Positions 32,319 through 42,400 of a stretch of 64,000 nucleotides of DNA are shown one piece after another. Under the pieces are notes generated by a model that did not search any database, had not been told where the DNA came from, and saw nothing but the letters and a program-made list of their open reading frames with translations. The stretch is from Eledone cirrhosa (Eukaryota; Mollusca; Cephalopoda; Octopoda; Eledonidae): positions 32,362,291 to 32,426,290 of the forward strand of contig OZ024748.1 in the NCBI GenBank assembly GCA_964016885.1, written 5' to 3'. Each line of letters begins with the position of its first letter. The stretch's first letter is position 1. Made by a program: the position numbers and the translations under genes.

Positions 32319-32405
32319 TTAAATAAACACAAAGGAATACACACTGGAGGGAAACGTTTTTTGTTGGAATTAAATTCTTGTTCATTTCTATTCCTTGTCT
32401 TCTAG
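32319..32405 (+). pseudogene. Second C2H2 zinc-finger gene, right fragment
   Basis: Directly after the MITE the sequence reads NKHKGIHTGGKRF and continues to a TAG at 32,403. Placed after the left fragment (26,236-26,373), the reading frame is uninterrupted through one TTAA copy and completes the second finger with its two His residues (HKGIH). The linker reads TGGKR instead of TGEKP. No further finger follows, so this would have been the last finger of the protein. Confidence 0.85.
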
Positions 32406-32600
32406 AAGTCATTTTTAATCTATGTAGGAATTTTCAGCATTCTTTTTCTTTTGCCAACACCAACATTCCGTGTTGTAGTGTTTAATTGGGGAAATCCTGT
32501 GAGTGTCTAGTCTCAGAAATTTTAGTGGGTTGGAAGTGGTATGATGACTGGTGGGTGTAAAAGTAGTTGGCTAGAATTTACAGATAACATGGTGTTATTT
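32406..32600. repeat. 3' flank shared with the first zinc-finger gene
   Basis: TTTTAATCTATGTAGGAA (about 32,413) and CAACACCAACATTCCGTG (about 32,456) correspond to 19,295-19,375 behind the first zinc-finger gene, in the same order and at similar distance from the last finger. The match is diverged. Confidence 0.6.
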
Positions 32601-32639
32601 AACTCAACAGAAGATGATCCAAATGTGAACATGATAGGT

Positions 32640-33300
32640 TTGCTACCAAGCCCTGCATGACAGGACTGAAAACTAGTGCTGTGAAGACTGAGTTACTCCT
32701 CTTCTCAGGGAAGCCTGCACAGTGCACCCTACATGTGAGTGGAGTTCCACTGAAGCAGGGGGAGTAGTTCAAGTATCTAGGGTCTGTGTTCATGAATTGA
32801 TGAAGGCAAGAGGCAGAATTAAATGCAAAAATTACAGGAGCTAGTGCAGTAATGTGTCAGCTTCAACATTCAGTATCAGAAGAAGGGAGGTAGGTGTAAA
32901 AGTAAAACTTACTGTCTGCCATTTGGTATTTGTACCAACCCTTAACCTTGGTAATGAATCTTGGGTAATGACCAAAGTATCTATGGTGTAATGTTACTTG
33001 ACAGAGTATGCAGCTCGGAGATCAGAGTTACACTAGGTGGAGCCATGACTTATCTGAATTGAGATATCACAGGTCCACTGTTATGGACAAGTGGTTAGAA
33101 TGTCTCAGGAAAGAATTAGTGGACAGATTGTATGGGCAAAACCAGCCTGCAGGAAACCTAGGTGTAGACTCCAAGCCAGATGGTTGGATAACATCCATGA
33201 GCTTGGCTGGTCTCATTTGGGGCTCCAGCCAGATCATTTGGAGAGGGTTCCTTCTAAGAGGACCTGCTGGAAAGTATGGTTGAGGACTCTGCCTCTATAA
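32640..33300 (+). mobile_element. LINE fragment E (a second LINE family), C-terminal part
   Basis: Reads KTELLLFSGKPAQCTLHVSG, FKYLGSVF, a region with LGNESWVMTK at about 32,955, and GQIVWAKPACRKPRCRLQAR, WLDNIHELGWSHLGL (33,091-33,300). This order (RT thumb, SWVMT region, GHV, WxxxIxxLGW end) differs from the main LINE family. Internal deletions and stops are present. Confidence 0.8.
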
Positions 33301-33458
33301 CCTTCCAGGAATAAATACGTGAAGAAGATGAATATCACCAACATTCTCTGCTGAACAGTTTATGGAAAGCAAGATGGGAAAATTGCTTTGTCTCTTCTGC
33401 CATTAAATCAATATAAATTCTCCATTACATATATATATATATATATAGGTATATGTAT

Positions 33459-34285
33459 ATCATCATCATCGTCATTCTACGTCTGCTTTTCATTGCTTGC
33501 AAGGATGGGATGGGTCCTTTTCAGCACAGCAACTCTCCATTTGTCCCGGTCCCTTGTCATCTCCTCTGTGATCTTCAGCAATCTCACCACCTCCACCCAT
33601 GATTTTCGTGGTCTTCCTCTACTGTGTCTTCCTTCCACTGGGATATCTTGGCACTTACTCACTCAACAGTCATCCTCCATGCACATCACATGTCCATACC
33701 AACACAGTCTTCTCACCTGCACACTACAACTTTTCCCTCTATACACAGTTTCTCTCTAAACTCGTCTATGCTTGGTCATTCACGCACATTGACATTGCAC
33801 ATCCAACGGAGCATACTTGCTTCATTTCTCTCCAGCGGTCGCATATCTTCTGCAGTTGCTGCCCATGTCTCACTACCATGCAGCATCGCGCATCTCACAC
33901 AGGCATCATACAACCGACCTTTCGTTCGTAGGGAGAAACCCTTCTTTGTCAGCAGAGGAAGCAGCTCCCTAAACTTCTTCCAACACGTCCTTATTCAAGA
34001 TACTATGGCCTCGGAACACCCTCCTCTCTTGCTAATCTGATCACCTAGGTACTGGAAGCTATCAACCACCTCTATAGAACCTACCTGCACTTGAAAAATG
34101 TGTCTATCACTGCGACTTCTACAGTCAAATTTCCCTGTACATCTACTACATATGTAGTTTTCCCTACCTGTTAGTTTGCCTGCTATCCCACTACATCTCT
34201 TGTGTACCCAAGATCTACATTGTGTACATTCTATAGAATTTATGCCAACTCCTTTTCTATCGAACATATATATATATATAAGGTA
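33459..34285 (-). mobile_element. LINE fragment F (main family), C-terminal half with 3' tail
   Basis: Minus strand. A zinc-finger-like region (GVGINSIECTQCRSWVHKRC, then YICSRCTG) at 34,100-34,270 has spaced CxxC/H/C pairs as in a PHD-type finger. VEVVDSFQYLGDQIS-like sequence follows, then the segment around 33,960, and GRHSRGRPRKSWVEVVRLLK at 33,560-33,640 near the end of the protein. The 3' end at about 33,459 has ATGACGATGATGATGAT, a short trinucleotide tail typical of RTE-like 3' ends. The 5' half is missing. Confidence 0.85.
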
Positions 34286-34287
34286 CA

Positions 34288-34345
34288 TGGCTTAGTGGTT
34301 AGAGTGTTGTGCTTACAATCATAAGGTTGTGATAGCAAGGAAGAA
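34288..34345 (+). mobile_element. tRNA-derived SINE (family 2), head only
   Basis: ATGGCTTAGTGGTTAGAGTG (A box) followed by TTGTGCTTACAATCATAAGGTTGTGA. It breaks off where the B box should follow, and LINE sequence resumes. It is the same family as the copies at 35.7 and 36.0 kb. Confidence 0.7.
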
Positions 34346-35715
34346 GAAATAAAGACGATATAGAGGAGCAGTGGGGTTTCTGAGAGATAACCTGCTGAAA
34401 GGGACAAGATCTGTTGATGGAACAAGGCCCCAGGGAGGAGTAGTAAAGCCACGTGATGGTGGAATAGTAAGGTGGATGAAGTAATTAAAACCAAAAGACA
34501 GCCATGGAAAAACAGAGGTAGCAGGTACCCCTAGGAAGAAGCTAGGAGATAGGCTAGGTGGAAAGTATACCAGCCAAGGAGAGAAGCAGAAAATGAAAAG
34601 TATGTTTTAGAATGTGAGGACCAAAAATGAGAGGTGTTCAAGGAAAACCATGATGTTATCGGGGAGAAATACATTCCTAACAACAATGAGAAGCTGATAA
34701 ACAAGGAAAATACATGGGAGGTAAACAGCCTGCCCCATGTGTACCCAGCAGAAGGCGCAGCTGTAAGTAGCAGCCTAGTAAGTAAGGCAATTAAGAAGAT
34801 GAAGATGGGTAAAGCAGCTGGGCCATTGGGAGTAGTTGCTGAGATGTTGAAAGTATCTGGGACAGTGGGACACACCCTAACTACCCTTGTTGGAAACCAA
34901 GTAATACATAATGGTGACATTCCCAGTGACTGGAATAACAACATCATCGTCAACTGTTACAAAAGAAAAGGAGATGCCCTAGAGAGAACTACAGAGGTAT
35001 CAAGCTGATTGAGCAGTTCATGAAAGTTATAGAAAGAGCCATTGCACAAGTTTCCTATCATTTGAGGGCTTAGATCTTTGATACTTACATCCTACCAGTT
35101 GTGTTATATGGTCTTGACTGTGGTAACTGGATGACAAGGTCACTTGAGAAGTTCTCTTACATTCCAGAACCACATCATGACACTTATGAATGGCAAGTGG
35201 CTCAGCATCTGTATCTGTATCAGTGAGCTGCTCAACATTACCAGGCTTAGACCAATTACATCAATTGTCAAGTCAAGAGTACTCAAACTATATGGTCATA
35301 TAAAAAGATCAACTCGTGGTGTGAGTAGGTTATGTCTGGAATGAAGGTTGGCTGGTAAGAGAAGCAGGAGCCAGCAGCCAAATTAATGTCAACTTATGGA
35401 CTGGACTTGATCTTTGCTCTTTAAACTCTGCTGTTGGTGATCAAACTTTGTGGAGAAAGATATCTCATGTTGATGCACAGTCTGCAACTAGTGTAGTTTA
35501 GCATCATGAGAATTACACAACTAATTAGTGATTGTATACACCTAAATGCGATGCAGTTTGGATTTGTGCCAGGAAGAAGCACACTTGAGGCCCTCTTATT
35601 TCTGAAGCAAATGCAGGAGAAGTAACTGGGCAAAAGCAAGCCACTCTACTTAGCATTCGTGGCCCTAAAGAATGGTGGGACCTCAGAAAACAAGAGGTAG
35701 ATGAGTGGACGTGAG
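34330..35715 (+). mobile_element. LINE copy G (main family), split by another LINE
   Basis: The part before the insertion carries the pre-RT segment (IEEQWGF-like at about 34,360), a linker (IKKMKMGKAAGPLGVVAEML at about 34,790) and the RT fingers (NQVIHNGDIPSDWNNNIIVN, CYKRKGDALE). After the insertion (from 35,512) it continues ITQLISDCIHLNAMQFGFVP, GRSTLEALLFLKQMQEK and KPLYLAFVAL. A stop follows MQEK. The YADD region and C-terminus are missing. Confidence 0.85.
35050..35511 (+). mobile_element. LINE fragment (third family) inserted into LINE copy G
   Basis: C-terminal LINE sequence: FDTYILPVVLYGLDCGNW at about 35,075, LRPITSIVKSRVLKLYGHIK at about 35,250, and LWTGLDLCSLNS and LWRKISHVDAQSAT at about 35,395-35,490. 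It is 5'-truncated and flanked by ATTGCACAA (35,041-35,049) and ATTACACAA (35,512-35,520), an 8-of-9 target duplication at the place where LINE copy G should read IAQLI. Confidence 0.75.
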
Positions 35716-35730
35716 ATCATTATAAGTCAT

Positions 35731-35882
35731 GTATCTACCAGTTGTAACTCCTGGCAGATAGAGCAAGGTGAAATAAAGTGTCTTGCTGAAGGACTTAACA
35801 CATTACCTAGTCTAGGAATTGAACTCAGAATCTCATACTTGTCAATCCAACTCTCTTACCACTAAGCTACATGTCTTCCTAT
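35731..35882 (-). mobile_element. tRNA-derived SINE (family 2)
   Basis: On the minus strand the tRNA-like head GTAGCTTAGTGGTAAGAG (A box) and GAGTTCAATTCC (B box) are followed by the family body with AGCAAGACACTTTATTTCACC. About 150 bp. Confidence 0.85.
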
Positions 35883-36006
35883 ATTTTAGTGATAGTGGAC
35901 AGTGAATGATGATGATGATGGTCATTTTATTTGATAGATTGACCAGTTGATCATCTCAATGGTGTATTATTGCCTTTTTTCCCACAGGATCTCTTGAAGT
36001 CATGAG

Positions 36007-36165
36007 TAAAAGGTAATAGAGTATTGGTTAGGGTGTTGGACTCAATGATAAACTTGTGAGTTCAATTCATGGGCTGGGCAGCATGTTCTGTTGTACAATA
36101 AAACATTTTATTTCATGGTGCTTCAGTTCAATCAGCTGGAAAAAAATGAGTTGTGACATTCCAAG
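36007..36165 (+). mobile_element. tRNA-derived SINE (family 2)
   Basis: GAGTATTGGTTAGGGTG (A box, diverged) and TGTGAGTTCAATTCAT (B box), then ACATTTTATTTCATGGTGC and TCAATCAGCTGG. It lies opposite in orientation to the copy at 35.7 kb. Tail-like segments CAGCCTTTGAC/CCTTTGGACA follow here and recur near 36,890 and 37,560. Confidence 0.8.
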
Positions 36166-36329
36166 TTATATCGGCCTTTGACTTTCCTTTGGACAACATC
36201 ATATAGTCTATATATATTGTGTGTACTGAATATATATATATAGTGATAACATGGTATGTATAGCTCTTTAGTTCTTAGTCCAGATTGTTCCATCAGGAAT
36301 ATATGTCAACTAATTGTGTCTAATGATTT

Positions 36330-36830
36330 CAGTTGGTGACAGCTTATTGACATCCATGCCAGCTGATGTTGACAGTTTGTGGATCATTTTGGAATGTGTT
36401 TCACCAGGTCATCTTCGGTCGACCTCTTTTCCACTTGTCTTCAAGGGGAATCCATGTCATCGCTGTTTTGGACGGATGATCTTCTGGGTGGTGCACTATG
36501 TGACCCGCAAAATGGAACCAACATTCCATGATGATCTCCTGCAGTGGATGTGACCCTGCTCTCCACAGGATCACTCCAGCTGACCTTTAGAATCTAATGC
36601 AGGCTCCTTTGATGGAAAGTTTTTAGAGACTAATCCATCTTCACAGTGCGTTTCCATGTTTCACAGTCAGAGATGGCCATGGGCAGTACAATACTAGTGT
36701 ACAAGCAGAGTTTAAAATACATGCTAATGGCTCTGTTTGACCAGATGGAGTGCATCCATTGGAACACTGCAGTCCTTTACAACCCTGCAGTTGATGTTCA
36801 GCTCAATGTTGCCACTGTTGCTCAGAATAT
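36330..36830 (-). mobile_element. Degenerate LINE fragment H (further family)
   Basis: Minus strand: MAISDCETWKRTVKMD at about 36,640-36,690, FHQRSLHQILKVSW-like sequence around 36,580-36,620, then KHIPK. SETW followed by FHQRCLRxIL-type sequence is the usual C-terminal part of many animal LINEs. No intact frame exceeds a few tens of codons. Confidence 0.6.
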
Positions 36831-36944
36831 ATAGAGGATATATATAGTGTGTATATATTAGTTGAGAAGATACTGGCACCAAATAGTATCAGCCTTTGAC
36901 CTCCCTATGGATAACATAATATATTTTATGTATAGAATAGATAC

Positions 36945-37096
36945 TACCGTACTTACCGGCGGCGAATACGCTACTTTTTTCTTAAAATAAGTTGCAAAAA
37001 TCTACCATACGTCCTGGAGGCCGAAGGTTTATTTTTTATTTTCAAATTTTAGGTTGTCAAAATTAGGGTGCGTCTTCGAGGATGGGAAATACGGTA
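36945..37096. mobile_element. Small MITE with TACCGTA termini
   Basis: Left end TACCGTACTTACCGGC and right end GGGAAATACGGTA form an imperfect inverted repeat. The interior repeats near its ends GGCGAATACGCTACTT and AGGGTGCGTCTTCGAGG, also partly inverted. About 152 bp, non-coding, flanked by TA-rich sequence. Confidence 0.55.
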
Positions 37097-37340
37097 TATA
37101 TATATATGTAGTGTATATATATAGACTGTATAGTGCATATATACATATATATATATATGTAGTGTGTATATATAGACTGTATAGTGCATATATACATATA
37201 TATATATATATGTAGTGTATATATAAACTGTATAGTGCATATATACATACATATATATATATATATGTAGTGCATATATATATATAGACTGTATAGTGCA
37301 TATATACATACATATATATATATACATATATATATATGAT
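37097..37340. repeat. About 62-bp tandem repeat, roughly four units
   Basis: GACTGTATAGTGCATATATAC followed by a TA tract and TGTAGTG recurs near 37,122, 37,174, 37,227 and 37,288. Unit length varies with the TA tract. Overlapping Tyr/Ile-rich frames here are repeat artefacts. Confidence 0.85.
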
Positions 37341-37344
37341 GAAT

Positions 37345-37530
37345 ATTGGTGATAGGAAGGGCATCCAGCTATCGAAAACCTGCTAAAAAAAGGGTTGGGC
37401 GGACCCTTCTGCTACCCAGTAGAAGGTGTGACCATTCGTAACTGAAAGGAGGACCCCAACCCCACCTTGATCTTTGAAGACAACCTGTGTAACCCTTGCT
37501 AGCAGGGAAACTGGACATTAAATGATGATG
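37345..37530 (+). mobile_element. SINE/LINE 3' terminal segment
   Basis: GATAGGAAGGGCATCCAGCT starts a conserved tail. The segment ends GGAAACTGGACATTAAATGATGATG, resembling the LINE copy C end near 16,930-16,973 (AACGTTAAATGATAATG). It is probably the 3' end of a non-LTR element or of the SINE that borrows it. Confidence 0.6.
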
Positions 37531-38300
37531 AGCTGTGACATCACTGAGGTCAAGCTGTTTCAGCCATTCCTTTGGACAGCATTATATATGGTCTATATAT
37601 ATTGGACAATATTAAATATCGTGTATATAGAAGTTTTGACAACATTATATATAAATATGTACACACACACTGTCAAACATGTATATTTATAGATAATGTT
37701 CGGCTGAAGAGTTCATAGGCAGACCAAGTTACTCTCATGGAATATGACAATGTATACACACAAATATATGCTATATATATGTATACAAACATATATATTT
37801 TATAGTGAAGTCATACAGCATATCGCAATATGTTTTCAATTCTCAGCTTTGGAGGTATTTTGTGTCCTTAAGCAAGACAAATCATTCCACATGTCTCTAT
37901 TCTCCACACCTGAAAAAGACAAGTAGTAGCTTTAGTTGGAGGTTGGATCATTCCCTGCCTCCAACCTTTTCACTTCAGCCACAAATCCTGGCTTTACTAC
38001 CTGCAATAGAGAGAAGAGGGAGATAGTTAAATACCGGGGCTTGACTAACCATGTCATCTTTGTCCCCACACTGCTGATTTTCTCCTCAAAATTAGAAAGA
38101 CAGCAGCCCACTTGAGAAAGTAGTCCCATGAAGTAGGGTGTATGCTGCAGTTGGGGTCTCTGGCTATTTTCTGTGTTAACACTTTTGCTATTTTGTCTGT
38201 AGAGTGGGGCTGAATCACTGTTCAGACTGAAATATAACGTCTGTCCCTCTCCCCCTTCCATTGTTTTCGTTGATTGATTCGTTTTCGTTCTTTTCATTTC
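37531..38300. other. No credible gene; short repeat pieces
   Basis: Contains TA/CA tracts (37,640-37,800) and a piece matching LINE copy C sequence: GCATAGGCAGACCAAGATAC near 13,983 corresponds to TCATAGGCAGACCAAGTTAC near 37,711. Frames of 60-126 codons here show no domain. Confidence 0.5.
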
Positions 38301-38304
38301 AACA

Positions 38305-39158
38305 ATCAACAATGAGTATTCTGAGGAATTCAGTGTACAGGTGGGGGTCCATTAGGGTTCCATATTTAGCCCCCTCCTCTTTAATATTGTCCTACAGGCT
38401 ATAACTGGAATTTAAGACTGGTTGCTCATGGGAAATCCTATATGCCGACAACATAACCCTCTTAGCCGAGTCTATGACAGAATTAGAGAAGAAATATCAG
38501 ACATGGAGGCACAACTTGGAAACAAAAGGTCTCAAAGTCAACAGGGCTCTGATCCACTCAGGGAAATGGCCCTGCTCGGTATGGAGGAAAGGAGTAGGTA
38601 GAATCTCAATCCAAATGCAAACTGTGGGTGCACAAGAGATGTAGTGGGAAAACAGGCAGGCTAGCAAAATACACAGACTTCATATGTGGACCCTGCACAG
38701 GGGTAGTAAGCAAAGACCCTCAAGAAGTAAGCCTCTTCATTTGCACAGAGGGCCCCATAGAAATAGTTGAGAGCTTCTGCTATCTGGGTAACCAAATCAG
38801 CTGCGGAGTTGGTTATGCAGAAAATACAGTTGCCAGAGTGAGAACAGGATGGAAAAAGTTCAGCGAGTTACTGCCATTGCTACCTACAAAAGGTCTCTCA
38901 CTCAAGATAAAAGGCAAGCTGTACAATGCCTGTGTGTACACAGCAATGCTACATGGAAGTGAAACATGGGCTCTGTGTGCCAAGGATCTACGGAGATTGG
39001 AAAGAAACAAAGCCTGCATGTTACAATGGATGTGTAACAGTAGATTGTGGGAACAGCAAAACGTAAAAGAATTGAGAACAAAACTGGGTATAAGAGGGAT
39101 CAAATGTTGTGAGCAGGAGAGAAGATTGCAGATGTATGGACATGTGATGTGTATGTAG
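38305..39158 (+). mobile_element. LINE copy I (main family), C-terminal half
   Basis: Begins in the RT palm (NNEYSEEFSVQVGVH, then a stop and GSIFSPLLFNIVLQAIT) and keeps the catalytic region ILYADNITLLAESMTELEKK (YADN for YADD). It then reads KGVGRISIQMQ with a frameshift into LWVHKRCSG (zinc-finger-like), FICGPCTG, IEIVESFCYLGNQIS, RVRTGWKKFSELLPLLPTKG, AMLHGSETWALCAKDLRR, MLQWMCNSRL and QERRLQMYGHVM to a stop at 39,158. From 38,628 the frame is open for 176 codons, the longest surviving stretch of this family here. The 3' UTR is absent. Confidence 0.88.
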
Positions 39159-39445
39159 TAAGTTACTTTCGCATTGATACCCTTTTAGTACGTTGTTTGG
39201 CTAAGTTTAGCCAATCGCTATCAGAGTAAGGATATGTATCTGAACTTCCGCCAAAATGGGGAAATTCCCACTTCTTTTTAATAAATTAATTCTCTTGCAG
39301 CTTGACTTTGCTAAGGTAAACAACCATTTGCTTTTGCTCCGCTAACATCATTCCAATATATAATTATAAAACATTACATTTTCTAAGAGATACATTTACG
39401 ATGAGATACACTTATTAAAAAAAAAATGTGTATTTTCGTTATTAT
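39159..39445. other. Unique junction between LINE copy I and the satellite
   Basis: About 290 bp with no recognised element. A-rich tract at 39,417-39,427. The satellite begins with GGTTATATATTACACAG at 39,447. Confidence 0.5.
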
Positions 39446-42400
39446 TGGTTATATATTACACAGTGCTAAAAGGAATACTATACCTCTAAACAGGATATAT
39501 ATTACACACTGCTAAAAGTAATACTATACCTCTAAACAGGTTATATATTACACACTGCTAAAAGTAATACTATACCTCTAAACTGGTTATATATTACATA
39601 CTGCTAAAAGTAATAGTATACTTCTAAACTGGTTATATATTAGATGCTGCTAAAATAATAGTATACTTCTAAACTGGTTATATATTACACGCTGCTAAAA
39701 GTAATACTACACTTCTTAACTGGTTATATATTACACACTGCTAAAAGTAATACTATACTTCTAAACTGGTTATATATTACACGCTGCTAAAAGTAATACT
39801 ATACTTCTAAACTGGTTGTATTTTACATGCTGCTAAAAGTAATACTGTATTTCTAAACTTGTTATATATTACACACTGTTAAAACCAAAACTATACTTCT
39901 AAACTAGTTATATATTACACACTGCTAAAAGAAACACTATACTTCTAAACTGGTTGTATATTACATGCTGCTAAAAGTAATACTGTACTTCTAAATTAGG
40001 TATATATTACACACTGCTAAAAGTAATACTATACTTCTAAACACGTTATATATTACACACTACTAAAAGTAATACTATAACTCTAAACTAGTTATATATT
40101 ACATGCTGCTAAAAGTAATACTATACTTCTAAATTAGGTATATATTACACACTGCTAAAAGTAATACTATACCTCTAAACAGGTTATATATTACACACTG
40201 CTAAAAGTAATACTATACCTCTAAACTGGTTATATATTACACATTGCTAAAAGTAATACTATACTTCTAAACTAGTTATATATTACACGCTGCTAAAAGT
40301 AATACTATACTTCTTAACTGGTTATATATTACACACTACTAAAAGTAATACAATACTTCTAAACAGGTTATATATTACATACTGCTAAAAGTAATACTGT
40401 ACTTCTAAACTGGTTATATATTACATGCTGCTACACGTAATACTATACTTATTAACTGGTTATATATTACAAACTGCTAAAAGTAATACTATACTTCGAA
40501 ACTGGTTATATATTACACAATACTAAAAGTAATACTATACTTCTAAACAGGTTATATATTACATGCTTCTAAAAGTAATATAATACTTTTAAACTGGTTA
40601 TATATTACACACTGTTAAAATTAATACTATACTTCTAAACTGGTTATATATTACACACTGCTAAATATAATACTATACTTCTAAACTGGTTATATATTAC
40701 ACACTGCTAAATGTAATACTATACTTCTAAACTGGTTATATATTACAAACTGCTAAATGTAATACTATACTTCTAAACTGCTTATATACTACATGCTTCT
40801 AAAAGTAATATGATACTTCTAAACTGGTTATATATTACACACTGCTAAAAGTAATACTATACTTCTAAACTGGTTATATATTACACACTGCTAAAAGTAA
40901 TACTATACTTCTAAACTTGTTATATATTACACACTGCTAAATGTAATACTATACTTCTAAACTGGTTATATATAACAGACTGCTAAAAGTAATACTATAC
41001 CTCTAAACTGGTGATATATTACATGCTGCTAAAAATAATACTATACTTCTAAACTGGTTATATATTACACACTGCTAAATGTAATACTATACTTCTAAAC
41101 TGATTATATATTACACACTGTTAAAATTAATACTATACTTCTAAACTGGTTATATATTACACACTGCTAAAAGTAATACTATACCTCTAAACTGGTTATA
41201 TATTACACACTGCTAAAAGTAACACTATACTTCTAAACTGGTTGTATATTACATGCTGCTAAAAGTAATACTGTACTTCTAAATTAGGTATATATTACAC
41301 ACTGCTAAAAGAAATACTATACTTCTAAACACGTTATATATTAAACACTACTAAAAGTAATACTATAACTCTAAACTGGTTATATATTACAAACTGCTAA
41401 AAGTAATACTATACTTCTTAACTGGTTATATATTACACACTACTAAAAGTAATACTATACTTCTAAACTGGTTATATATTACATGCTGCTAAACGTAATA
41501 CTATACTTATTAACTGGTTATATATTACAAACTGCTAAAAGTAATACTATACTTCTAAACTGCTTATATACTACATGCTTCTAAAAGTAATATAATACTT
41601 CTAAACTGGTTATATATTACACACTGCTAAAAGTAATACTATACTTCTAAACTGGTTATATATTACACACTGCTAAAAGTAATACTATACTTCTAAACTA
41701 GTTATATATTACACGCTGCTAAAAGTAATACTATACTTCTTAACTGGTTATATATTACACACTACTAAAAGTAATACAATACTTCTAAACTGGTTATATA
41801 TTACATACTGCTAAAAGTAATACTGTACTTCTAAACTGGTTATATATTACATGCTGCTAAACGTAATACTATACTTATTAACTGGTTATATATTACAAAC
41901 TGCTAAAAGTAATACTATACTTCGAAACTGGTTATATATTACACAATACTAAAAGTAATACTATACTTCTAAACTGGTTATATATTACATGCTTCTAAAA
42001 GTAATATAATACTTTTAAACTGGTTATATATTACACACTGTTAAAATTAATACTATACTTCTAAACTGGTTATATATTACACACTGCTAAATATAATACT
42101 ATACTTCTAAACTGGTTATATATTACACACTGCTAAATGTAATACTATACTTCTAAACTGGTTATATATTACAAACTGCTAAATGTAATACTATACTTCT
42201 AAACTGCTTATATACTACATGCTTCTAAAAGTAATATGATACTTCTAAACTGGTTATATATTACACACTGCTAAAAGTAATACTATACTTCTAAACTGGT
42301 TATATATTACACACTGCTAAAAGTAATACTATACTTCTAAACTTGTTATATATTACACACTGCTAAATGTAATACTATACTTCTAAACTGGTTATATATA

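Noticed and set aside
34288..36165. tRNA genes
   Set aside because: The A-box and B-box sequences belong to SINE heads. No full cloverleaf with paired acceptor arms and an anticodon stem is present.
36314..36553. 79-codon plus-strand frame as a host gene
   Set aside because: The minus strand reads LINE C-terminal sequence, so the plus frame is a shadow.
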